Part shown: piece after piece, positions 13,592 through 19,421 of the stretch
Layout of the letters: each line of letters starts with the position of its first letter
How positions within the stretch are numbered: the first letter of the stretch is position 1
Assembly (NCBI GenBank): GCA_029907755.1
Contig: JARYLH010000014.1
Span: 1 to 19,421 of the forward strand
Source of the DNA: Candidatus Methanosuratincola sp.
Lineage (GTDB): Archaea; Thermoproteota; Methanomethylicia; Methanomethylicales; Methanomethylicaceae
Length of the DNA stretch: 19,421 nt
Reading direction: 5' to 3'
The notes under the pieces: generated by a model
Told to the model about the DNA's origin: nothing
The model's database searches: none
Seen by the model: the letters and a program-made list of their open reading frames with translations, nothing else
Translations under genes and position numbers: made by a program

Positions 13592-13819
13592 CTATATGGA
13601 TATGAGGGTCGCGCTCCTGAGCAGCCCTTCGATCCTCCTGATCTCCTCGACCCTCTTGCTGAGCTCCTTGACATCATTTGTCTGTATCTTTACGATAATG
13701 TCGTATTCGCCAAAGACGACCGTCCCCTCAACGACTCCCTTGACCCCAAGGCACTTCTCGAGGACTTCCCTCTCCTTACCGATCTGGCAGACCCCCAAAA
13801 CATAGGCTGTGAAAACCAA
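13592..13819 (-). CDS. Stand-alone Lrp/AsnC-type ligand-binding (RAM) domain protein
   Basis: The 75-residue protein is a complete alpha-beta RAM domain: VFTAYVLGVCQIGKEREVLEKC, then VVEGTVVFGEYDIIVKIQTND and ending RSATLISI. The G-E-Y-D core is typical. It lacks the helix-turn-helix of full Lrp/AsnC regulators. Stand-alone forms are common in archaea; they bind amino acids or related ligands and oligomerise, possibly with full-length regulators. The TTG at 13819 is chosen because GGAGG lies 7 nt upstream and the domain starts there. A GTG at 13840 would put the ribosome site inside the gene. It is transcribed opposite to its neighbours, with its own TATA box and T7 terminator, so it is a monocistronic unit. 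Confidence 0.85.
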   Translation of the reverse strand: MVFTAYVLGVCQIGKEREVLEKCLGVKGVVEGTVVFGEYDIIVKIQTNDVKELSKRVEEIRRIEGLLRSATLISI

Positions 13820-13858
13820 AATTATTCCTCCAATATTCACTTCTTATTCTGCCTTTTA

Positions 13859-13871
13859 CCTTTTATAAAGG
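13859..13871 (-). promoter_or_regulatory. TATA box of the RAM-domain gene
   Basis: On the minus strand, CCTTTATAAAAGG is a near-palindromic, strong TATA-like element about 46 nt before the TTG. It predicts a leader of about 20 nt that carries the GGAGG ribosome site. Confidence 0.65.
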
Positions 13872-13902
13872 TTGAGCATCTATTTTGAAGTTTTATCATC
13901 AA

Positions 13903-13911
13903 TGCTTATCT
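13903..13911 (+). promoter_or_regulatory. TATA-like element of the transglutaminase-like gene
   Basis: TGCTTATCT is about 27 nt before the ATG at 13935, which has no ribosome site. This spacing fits a leaderless mRNA. The 13820-13934 region holds only this and the divergent RAM promoter. Confidence 0.4.
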
Positions 13912-13934
13912 GAATGTAATCCGATCGTGCATCT

Positions 13935-15107
13935 ATGATCCTCGTACCTGCCTTGGTTGCGCTCCTACTCGTTCAGGGCGCAGCCTCGGTCTACTCCTAC
14001 GACCTGTCGATCACCTTGGCGAACGGCGGTGCCGCGATTGACTGCACGGAGCAGTACAGCCCCTGTCAAATGCTCCTAAACCAGAACGTTTTCAAGAACA
14101 GCTCGGAACAGACCGCGGTAATAGAGTCGGTGACCCTAAACGGAGCCGACGCGCCTTGGGAGCTCCAAACGGACCCGGACGGGAATCCCCTCGTAAGGAT
14201 CTTGGCCGCCGGTGCGATCGCGCCGATGCAGAATGCAACCTTGAAGATCCGCTTCAGGATCACTATGGACCGGAGCCAGCCCGAGGTCGATCCAGCGCTT
14301 TCCGGGACCGTCGCTGAGATCCCCCAGCAGCTCAAGGAGATGTACCAGCTCACCGGGATCTGGGATCCCTCCGGTCTGGAGGATCCTGGGGAGGTCTTCT
14401 CGCTCGCAGAATCGATCAGGGGTGGTGAGGAGAACGTGCTCCTGATCCTCCGCAACCTCATACTCTGGTTCGAGGAGAACATGGTCTACTCGTACAACAA
14501 CACGACCCCGCAGACGGTCTGGGAGACCTACAAGACGCTCTCCGGCGACTGCGACGACCAGGCAAACCTCTTTGTCATGTTCTGCAGGATCTACGGCATA
14601 CCTGCCTACACCGCGATCGGACCGATCTACATGCCTGGCCAGGTGAACTCCGACTCCGACCACAACCTGCATTTCCACACCAAGGATGTGGGGTGGCATG
14701 GCTGGGCGATGGTCTATGTGCCTAATCGGGGCGGAGGCGGCGCCTGGGTGCCTGTGGACCTCACCTACTTCCAAGGAGGGGTCCACAAGGGCGGCCATAT
14801 CGTGAGCACTGACTGGACGCAGCACATCCGCGGGGCTGCCCTCTACTGGAAGGACACCGCCGTCTTCATCGAGTACATAAACTTTGACCACATTTCCGAA
14901 TACGCCCGCATGAGGGATGCTATCATCGGATCTGACTGCATGTGGGTAGAGTCCCATGAAATGTCCCCCATTGGCGGCCCAGGTTACGCGGAATCCGCCC
15001 CCCTGATCTTCATGCTAGCCCTGATTGCATCAGCGGCGGCGCTCGCGTCCTCAATATGGCTCCGGAGGAGGCGGCGCACCGAGCCGCTGGCGCAACCTCC
15101 CCTCTAG
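13935..15107 (+). CDS. Exported, membrane-anchored transglutaminase-like (cysteine protease-fold) protein
   Basis: The 390-residue protein begins with a hydrophobic signal peptide (about 1-21, MILVPALVALLLVQGAASVYS) and ends with one membrane helix (about 363-382) followed by RRRRR, so the body faces outside with a short cytoplasmic tail. The transglutaminase-like core has the catalytic triad C206 (SGDCDDQANL), H255 (GWHGWAMVYV) and D275 (VPVDLTYF), with the usual order and spacing. The segment before it (about 25-160) looks like a beta-rich domain. In archaea these proteins are thought to be peptidases or cross-linking enzymes at the cell surface; the substrate is unknown. The ATG at 13935 follows a TATA-like box by about 27 nt, suggesting a leaderless mRNA. 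Confidence 0.88.
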   Translation: MILVPALVALLLVQGAASVYSYDLSITLANGGAAIDCTEQYSPCQMLLNQNVFKNSSEQTAVIESVTLNGADAPWELQTDPDGNPLVRILAAGAIAPMQNATLKIRFRITMDRSQPEVDPALSGTVAEIPQQLKEMYQLTGIWDPSGLEDPGEVFSLAESIRGGEENVLLILRNLILWFEENMVYSYNNTTPQTVWETYKTLSGDCDDQANLFVMFCRIYGIPAYTAIGPIYMPGQVNSDSDHNLHFHTKDVGWHGWAMVYVPNRGGGGAWVPVDLTYFQGGVHKGGHIVSTDWTQHIRGAALYWKDTAVFIEYINFDHISEYARMRDAIIGSDCMWVESHEMSPIGGPGYAESAPLIFMLALIASAAALASSIWLRRRRRTEPLAQPPL

Positions 15108-15151
15108 AGCCCACGGAAATCCTTTTCTATCGTCCTGCAAGATTATTACAC

Positions 15152-15691
15152 ATGGAATCTTCCGAGGACCGAAGGAAGGACTTTTGCGAATTCTACCACC
15201 GACTGCTCAGCCCAAGGGTGGCTGCGCTCGTCGTGGCTCTCAGGGACGACGGCAAGCCGAATGTGATGCCTGCTGCCTGGCACACCCCTGTTTCAGTCAA
15301 GCCCCCCGTCTTGGCAGTCTGCATCTCCCCCTCGAGGTACACGCACTCCCTGATCCTAAAGAACAAGGAGTTCACGATCAACGTGCCTGACCTTTCGATG
15401 AAGGACGCCGTCGAGATGGCGGGCTCCAAATCCGGAAAGGACTTTGACAAGTCATCGCTCTTCAAGTTCACCCCTGCCACGAAAATAAAAACGCCCCTGA
15501 TAGAAGGCGCCATAGGCACAATCGAGTGCGAGCTGAACCAGGCGATTGATGTCGGGGACCATTCGGTCCTCTTCGGCAACGTTGTTGCCTGCCAGGCGAG
15601 GGGTTTCGGAGAGGTCTGGAAGGGCAAGTCGCCACTCCTCCACCTCGGCTCGAGCTTCTACACCGTTATGAAGGAGGGCAACCCGCAGTAG
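15152..15691 (+). CDS. Flavin reductase-like FMN-binding protein (flavoredoxin type)
   Basis: The 179-residue protein has the split-barrel FMN-binding pattern: PRVAALVVALRDDGKPNVMPAAW, TPVSVKPPVLAVCISPSRYTHSLI, NKEFTINVPD and a C-terminal LLHLGSSFYTVMK. Members bind FMN as dimers and act as flavin reductases or electron carriers. The physiological partner is unknown. The ATG at 15152 starts just before the fold. An earlier in-frame ATG at 15056 lies inside the upstream gene and encodes an unrelated extension. A TATA-like TTTTCTATC about 25 nt upstream suggests a leaderless mRNA. It follows the transglutaminase gene by 44 nt on the same strand. Confidence 0.87.
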   Translation: MESSEDRRKDFCEFYHRLLSPRVAALVVALRDDGKPNVMPAAWHTPVSVKPPVLAVCISPSRYTHSLILKNKEFTINVPDLSMKDAVEMAGSKSGKDFDKSSLFKFTPATKIKTPLIEGAIGTIECELNQAIDVGDHSVLFGNVVACQARGFGEVWKGKSPLLHLGSSFYTVMKEGNPQ

Positions 15692-15708
15692 TCGCCCCTC
15701 CCCCTCAA

Positions 15709-15720
15709 ACTATAATTATC
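15709..15720 (+). promoter_or_regulatory. TATA box of the coiled-coil/proline-rich protein gene
   Basis: ACTATAATTATC predicts a start near 15738 and a leader of about 27 nt. The leader contains AAGGTGAT at 15751-15758, 6 nt before the TTG at 15765. This excludes the earlier in-frame TTG at 15735, which would lie at or before the transcription start. Confidence 0.55.
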
Positions 15721-15764
15721 TGTGGCTGCGATCGTTGTATAGCTCAGAGAAAGGTGATTCAGGT

Positions 15765-16508
15765 TTGTCAGATAGAGAAACAGAGGAACTCGCAGAGCTC
15801 AAGCGGTCCTTGGAGGAGAAGGTCTCCAAGCTCGAGAAGGAGTTGGCGCTCTGCAGGATTAACCTTAAGCTGATCGACGAGGCGCTCGCGAAGGTCAGCT
15901 TCAGGCCAGCGAGCAGGCTAGTGGAGGCGGGTCCGAAGGAGGAGTACCCGCCACCGCCACCGCCACCGCCACCGCAACCGCAACCGCAACCACAGGCAGC
16001 GGCCCTGAAGCCCTCCGCAGCCCAAGAGCGCCCTGCCGTCCCTGCCCCTGCGCCAGAACCGGCGAAGGCAGCTGCCGCGCCCGCTGCCCCACCTGCAATC
16101 AGTGCCGCAAGGCAGCAGCCGGCCAAGGAGCCTGAACAGGAGATCGGGGAGGAGGAGCAGGCTTTCCCTATAAAGTCCAAGACTGGAGAGGAGCTCGGCA
16201 CGATATTCGTTGGCAGGTCCTGGGTCAGGATCGTCCCTGCGCCGAGCCTCCACCTGAACGTGAGGACCCCTCCCTTCCAGACGTTCTTCATCGACAGGGT
16301 ATTGGGAGAGATGCGGAGGAAGGACGAGATGGCAGTCGACGCAGGCTCCAAGGATCCGATGTCGATAATAGAGCACAGCCTTGTCCTCGACGGCGAGTCG
16401 CTGAGGGAGATCAGGATCAACAACCTCGACGACGACTCGCGCCTCCGGGAGATAAGGAGCTCGATCAGGTGGACGTTCGAGCGGATGCTTGAGAAGACGA
16501 AGGGCTGA
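15765..16508 (+). CDS. Coiled-coil, proline-rich linker protein of unknown function
   Basis: The 247-residue protein is not recognised. It has three parts: an N-terminal coiled coil (about 1-45, with heptad-like ELAELKRSLEEKVSKLEKEL); a low-complexity linker (about 58-135) with nine consecutive prolines, a PQ repeat and then Ala/Pro-rich sequence; and a C-terminal globular domain (about 140-247) with GTIFVGRSWVRIVP, TPPFQTFFIDRVL and a final amphipathic helix SSIRWTFERMLEK. The layout suggests a tethered or multimeric adaptor, for example linking a complex by the coiled coil with the C-domain on a flexible arm. The TTG at 15765 is fixed by AAGGTGAT 6 nt upstream. It is convergent with the HAD gene, 9 nt away. 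Confidence 0.75.
   Translation: MSDRETEELAELKRSLEEKVSKLEKELALCRINLKLIDEALAKVSFRPASRLVEAGPKEEYPPPPPPPPPQPQPQPQAAALKPSAAQERPAVPAPAPEPAKAAAAPAAPPAISAARQQPAKEPEQEIGEEEQAFPIKSKTGEELGTIFVGRSWVRIVPAPSLHLNVRTPPFQTFFIDRVLGEMRRKDEMAVDAGSKDPMSIIEHSLVLDGESLREIRINNLDDDSRLREIRSSIRWTFERMLEKTKG
15949..15990 (+). repeat. Tandem CCGCCA/CCGCAA hexamer repeat inside the coiled-coil protein gene
   Basis: Repeated CCGCCA units turn into CCGCAA units and then end. They encode the Pro9 tract followed by Pro-Gln repeats. A single change per unit (C to A at the fifth base) switches Pro-Pro to Pro-Gln, so the tract looks like slippage-driven expansion. The repeat length could vary between strains. Confidence 0.75.
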
Positions 16509-16517
16509 ATCGGGGTC

Positions 16518-17183
16518 TCATCCCTTCCTGACGATCTCAATGACCTCCGGCAGCCCATTCACAATGTAGTCCGGAGCGTGTGCCCTAAGCTCTTCCTCGG
16601 ATCTTACTCCGGTGGTTATTGCTGCTACCTTGACGCCGAGCTCCTTGGCTGGCTTGATGTCCATCTCGCTGTCCCCGACGACCAGTGCCTCGTCCGCGGA
16701 TACGCCGAGGAGCTCCAGCACCCTCCTCAGGTGGCATGGGTTCGGCTTGGGGCTCTCGACCTGGTCCCTGGAAACGACCTCGTCGAAATAACCCGCGAGC
16801 TCGAGCCTCTCCAGTGCCATCCTGACTGCCCTCGAGTTGTTGTAGGTGAATATCGCAAGCCTGACCCCCATAGCCTTAAGCGCTGAAACCGTCTCCTTCG
16901 CCCCCGGCAGGAGCCTCGTCGTCCTCGCAGCCTCCACCTCGTGCTCAACCGCCATCCCCTCCGCCGCCCTGAGCATCTCGAGGATCTGGTCCTCGCGCAT
17001 CCCCTTCGAAGAGAAGTGCCTCTGGACCTCGTCCTTGATCTTGGAGAAGGGCAGGGTCGGAGAGAGCACGCCCTTGGGAAAACCCCTGCCCTCGAAGTAC
17101 TCTATGATCTCGGTCTTGATCCTCCTGCTGTCGATGTTGAAATTGACGAGGACGCCGTCCATGTCGAAGACCACTGCCTTCAT
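16518..17183 (-). CDS. HAD-superfamily phosphatase (phosphoglycolate phosphatase-like)
   Basis: The 221-residue protein has all four HAD motifs. Motif I is VVFDMDGVL, with nucleophile D7 and acid/base D9. Motif II ends AIFTYNN, motif III is the lysine in ESPKPNP, and motif IV is VVGDSEMDIKPAKELG. A helical C1 cap lies between motifs I and II (about 15-85). This is the Gph/beta-phosphoglucomutase-like subfamily; phosphoglycolate is a common substrate (for example from DNA repair of 3'-phosphoglycolate ends), but others are possible. The ATG at 17183 has GAGGGG 6 nt upstream. It diverges from DNA ligase, and a role beside DNA repair is only suggestive. Confidence 0.88.
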   Translation of the reverse strand: MKAVVFDMDGVLVNFNIDSRRIKTEIIEYFEGRGFPKGVLSPTLPFSKIKDEVQRHFSSKGMREDQILEMLRAAEGMAVEHEVEAARTTRLLPGAKETVSALKAMGVRLAIFTYNNSRAVRMALERLELAGYFDEVVSRDQVESPKPNPCHLRRVLELLGVSADEALVVGDSEMDIKPAKELGVKVAAITTGVRSEEELRAHAPDYIVNGLPEVIEIVRKG

Positions 17184-17238
17184 TCCAAACCCCTCGGGGA
17201 CGTCACCAACTGATTGAATAAGTACATAAAGAGTTGTG

Positions 17239-17250
17239 GGTTAATAATTA
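17239..17250 (+). promoter_or_regulatory. TATA-like element of the DNA ligase gene
   Basis: GGTTAATAATTA lies about 35 nt before the ATG at 17280, within an AT-rich divergent region shared with the HAD gene. AGGTG at 17265-17269 could be the ribosome site. Confidence 0.45.
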
Positions 17251-17279
17251 CTGCTGATCCTGGCAGGTGCTTGTCCAAT

Positions 17280-19070
17280 ATGCCTCTGCTTTACGCTGAG
17301 CTGGTGGAGGTCTACGACAGGCTCAGCTCCACCACGAAGCGCTTGGAGATGACCGACATCCTGGTCGACTTCTTTAGGCGCTGCCCTAGCGACGTGATCG
17401 ACAAGGCGGTTTACCTCACGCAGGGGAGGCTCTACCCTGAGTTCATCCCGCTAGAGCTGGGGGTGGCAGACCGCCTGATAATCCGTAGCATATCCCAGGC
17501 AGTGGCAGCGACCGAGTCGGAGGTCACTTCGCTGTACAAGAAGCTCGGTGACTTGGGGAAGGTTGCCGAGAGCCTCCTCGCCAGTGGGAAGAAGCAGGTC
17601 ACGCTCCACTTCTTCACCGGAGCGCATTCAAAGGCGAGGGTCACCGTTGAGCAGGTTTACAGCGTCCTGGACCAGATAGCCAGGTCCCAGGGCGAGGGGT
17701 CCCAAGAGGAGAAGCTTCGCCTTCTTTCTGACCTGCTGAGGGACGCCTCGCCGAGGGAGGCGCTTTACATTGTGAGGACCGTCTCGGGCGCAATGCGTCT
17801 CGGCGTTGCAGACATGACCATACTCGACGCCCTCTCGGTCGCGTTCACAGGATCGAAGGATGCCAGGGAGGCGATCGAGCGGGCATACAACCTAACCAGC
17901 GATCTCGGCGCAATAGCAAAGTCCCTCGCAACGGGGGGTCTAGCCGCATTGGGGCAGACGAAACCTGCGCCCGGGAGGCCGATAAGGCCCATGCTCGCCG
18001 AGCGCCTCTCGACCCCCGAGGAGATCTTGGAGAAGATGGGCGGCAAGTGTGCGGTCGAGTACAAGTACGACGGGGAGAGAGTCCAGATACACCGCGGCGA
18101 GGACGGCAACGTGAACCTCTTCTCGCGGCGGCTCGAGAACATCAACGGGCACTACCCTGATGTCGCAGAACTCGCCTCGAGAAGCATCTCCTCCAAGACC
18201 TTCATCGTCGAGGGGGAGATCGTCGCGGTGGACCAGACGACGGGCGAAATGCTCCCGTTCCAGGAGCTGATGCACCGGAGAAGGAAATACGGCGTCGAGG
18301 AGGCAATGCAGGCATACCCTGCGGCGCTCAGGCTCTTCGACGCCCTTTACGTTGACGGCAGGGACCTGACGCTCGAGCCTTACCCTGTGAGGCGCGGGGT
18401 GCTGAGCGAGATAACCAGAGAGAGCGAAAGGATCTCTCTTGCGACGCAGAGGGTCGTCGACAACCCCAGATCCTTGGAGGAGTTCTTTGAGGAGGCGATC
18501 AGCGAGGGTTGCGAGGGACTTGTAGCGAAGTCGGTGGACGGCTCATCCGTATACAAGGCGGGCGCTAGGGGCTGGCTCTGGATAAAGTACAAGCGGGACT
18601 ACAGGAGCGAGATGCAGGACTCTGTGGACCTGGTCGCCGTCGGGGCCTACTGGGGGACTGGGAGGAGGGCCGGCAACATCGGCACGCTGCTCCTCGCCGC
18701 CTACGACCCTGCGGAGGACATGTTCAGGACTGTCTGCAAGTGCAGCACGGGGTTCAGCGACGAGGAGATTAGGAACATGCGGTCGATCTTTGAGAAGGGG
18801 ATTACCGTGCACAGGCACGCGAGGGTGGATTCGAAGCTGACCCCTGACATCTGGCTCATCCCCTCTAAGGTGCTCGAGATCAGGGGCGCAGAGATAACGC
18901 TCTCCCCGATCCACACCTGCGGGATGAACGCCATCAGGGAGGGGTCAGGGCTCGCGATCAGGTTCCCGAGGTTCACCGGAAAGTGGAGGGACGAGAAGAG
19001 CCCAGAGGACGCAACCACCGTCCAGGAGATAGTCGAGATGTACAGGCGGCAGCTAAAGAAGGTCGAGTGA
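17280..19070 (+). CDS. lig: ATP-dependent DNA ligase
   Basis: The 596-residue protein is a full archaeal DNA ligase. The N-terminal DNA-binding domain starts MPLLYAELVEVYDRL, as in other archaeal ligases. The adenylation domain has motif I EYKYDGER with nucleophile K262, motif III LFSRRLENIN, motif IV EGLVAKS and motif V WLWIKYKRDY. The C-terminal OB domain follows, with LDSKLTPDIWLIPSKVLE and RFPRFTGKWRDEKSPEDATT. It seals nicks in replication, including Okazaki fragments, and in repair. Length is normal. The ATG at 17280 is chosen over an in-frame ATG at 17214 because the protein family begins here; a TTG at 17271 is also possible. A TRAM-domain gene follows on the same strand after 166 nt. 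Confidence 0.97.
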   Translation: MPLLYAELVEVYDRLSSTTKRLEMTDILVDFFRRCPSDVIDKAVYLTQGRLYPEFIPLELGVADRLIIRSISQAVAATESEVTSLYKKLGDLGKVAESLLASGKKQVTLHFFTGAHSKARVTVEQVYSVLDQIARSQGEGSQEEKLRLLSDLLRDASPREALYIVRTVSGAMRLGVADMTILDALSVAFTGSKDAREAIERAYNLTSDLGAIAKSLATGGLAALGQTKPAPGRPIRPMLAERLSTPEEILEKMGGKCAVEYKYDGERVQIHRGEDGNVNLFSRRLENINGHYPDVAELASRSISSKTFIVEGEIVAVDQTTGEMLPFQELMHRRRKYGVEEAMQAYPAALRLFDALYVDGRDLTLEPYPVRRGVLSEITRESERISLATQRVVDNPRSLEEFFEEAISEGCEGLVAKSVDGSSVYKAGARGWLWIKYKRDYRSEMQDSVDLVAVGAYWGTGRRAGNIGTLLLAAYDPAEDMFRTVCKCSTGFSDEEIRNMRSIFEKGITVHRHARVDSKLTPDIWLIPSKVLEIRGAEITLSPIHTCGMNAIREGSGLAIRFPRFTGKWRDEKSPEDATTVQEIVEMYRRQLKKVE

Positions 19071-19130
19071 GGCAGCCTGGCGGGGCTGGTGGCGGGCAAA
19101 ATGCCGATCCGTGGAATCGTGAATGCATAA

Positions 19131-19140
19131 GTTAATATAC
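19131..19140 (+). promoter_or_regulatory. TATA-like element of the TRAM-domain gene
   Basis: GTTAATATAC predicts a start near 19160 and a leader of about 75 nt, long for this window, where most leaders are under 30 nt. The leader contains a small hairpin with T-runs (19179-19197). Confidence 0.45.
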
Positions 19141-19178
19141 AGGGTGAGTTTTCATTCGAACAGGGATAGCCGAAGGAA

Positions 19179-19192
19179 CTGAATTTTTTCAG
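19179..19192 (+). other. Leader hairpin with T-runs ahead of the TRAM-domain gene
   Basis: CTGAA, TTTT, TTCAG forms a 5-bp hairpin; TTCTTTT follows a few bases later. It lies in the predicted leader of the TRAM gene and could be a terminator of an upstream transcript, an attenuator or chance. The upstream ligase gene ends 108 nt before it, so it could also end the ligase mRNA. Confidence 0.35.
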
Positions 19193-19236
19193 CTTCTTTT
19201 GCGCGCCCAAGGAAAGGAAAGAAAGGAGGGAAGCAT

Positions 19237-19421
19237 GTGGGATACTACCGTGAAGGCGCACGGAGATTCGGAGGTCCGAGACGCGGTCCAGCCAACTTCG
19301 GCCCCAAGCCTGTAGAAGAGGGCAAGGAATACGAAGTGGACATCAAGGAGGTCAGCAGGCGCGGCGAGGGCATCGCTCGCATCGAGGGCTTTGTAGTGTT
19401 CGTCCCGAACACCAAGGCAGG
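19237..19421 (+). CDS. TRAM-domain RNA-binding protein (3' end cut by the window)
   Basis: Sixty-one codons are visible. After a Gly/Arg-rich N-terminus (RRFGGPRRGPANFGP) the sequence enters a TRAM domain: YEVDIKEVSRRGEGIARIEGF, then VVFVPNTKA at the cut. The domain is a small OB-like RNA-binding fold, and short archaeal proteins made of this domain alone are thought to act as RNA chaperones, similar in role to cold-shock proteins. The GTG at 19237 was chosen because AAGGAGGG ends about 6 nt upstream and it starts MGYYREGARR. The ATG two bases earlier is in another frame. The C-terminal part lies outside the window. Confidence 0.85.
   Translation, partial: MGYYREGARRFGGPRRGPANFGPKPVEEGKEYEVDIKEVSRRGEGIARIEGFVVFVPNTKA

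Noticed and set aside
14136..14957. A 273-codon minus-strand frame inside the transglutaminase-like gene
   Set aside because: The plus strand has a signal peptide, catalytic triad and anchor in order; the antisense protein is Val/His/Arg-rich without recognisable fold.
15949..15990. The hexamer repeat as a CRISPR-like array
   Set aside because: The units are 6 nt, contiguous and in frame, with no spacers; they encode Pro-Pro and Pro-Gln.
19110..19200. Possible C/D-box guide RNA or tRNA in the ligase-TRAM gap
   Set aside because: A CTGA occurs at 19179, but no RTGATGA box C is paired with it, and the TTCGAA near 19154 lacks a tRNA-like stem. No RNA gene can be supported.

Overview
The window is archaeal, GC-rich and almost fully coding. 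An Sm-like archaeal protein, a class I two-subunit fumarase, an archaeal NFACT/Rqc2 homologue, a tungsten-type aldehyde:ferredoxin oxidoreductase, an ATP-dependent DNA ligase of the archaeal/eukaryotic type, an EMC6-like membrane protein, a stand-alone AsnC-type RAM domain and a TRAM-domain protein all point to Archaea. AT-rich TATA/BRE-like elements lie 20-45 nt before several genes, and many genes appear to start with TTG. The gene set would fit a TACK-group (Thermoproteota-like) lineage, but the sequence alone does not settle the phylum.

Layout. At 1-1947, mostly minus strand: a small membrane protein, an Sm-like protein, a SAM methyltransferase and a MoaD-like sulfur carrier. A decayed MFS transporter fragment on the plus strand lies between the last two. 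At 2069-4564: a plus-strand fusion of a tungstopterin aldehyde oxidoreductase and a 3-hexulose-6-phosphate synthase domain, divergent from moaD. At 4689-6087, minus: fumarase beta and alpha subunits. At 6144-8846, tightly interlocked: a helical protein of unknown function (+), an EMC6-like membrane protein (-) and the NFACT/Rqc2 homologue (+), overlapping at both junctions.

At 8931-13478, plus strand: a run of six genes. These are CBS plus zinc ribbon, two four-CBS proteins, a Mut7-C RNase-like protein with zinc ribbon, an AMMECR1 protein and a MurG/UGT-like glycosyltransferase. From the second CBS gene to AMMECR1 the genes overlap or nearly abut, so they look like one operon. At 13592-19421: a RAM-domain protein (-), a secreted and membrane-anchored transglutaminase-like protein (+), a flavin reductase-like protein (+), a coiled-coil/proline-rich protein of unknown function (+), a HAD phosphatase (-), DNA ligase (+) and the start of a TRAM-domain gene (+) cut by the window end.

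How they fit together. The most notable system is the AOR-HPS fusion beside moaD. HPS interconverts hexulose phosphate with ribulose 5-phosphate plus formaldehyde, and AOR-family enzymes oxidise aldehydes to acids with ferredoxin. One polypeptide could therefore make pentose and dispose of the formaldehyde, or carry formaldehyde between C1 and sugar metabolism; MoaD would supply dithiolene sulfur for the pterin cofactor. The second notable cluster puts ten CBS motifs beside an RNase-like protein and AMMECR1. No CRISPR array, insertion sequence, rRNA or tRNA was found by eye.
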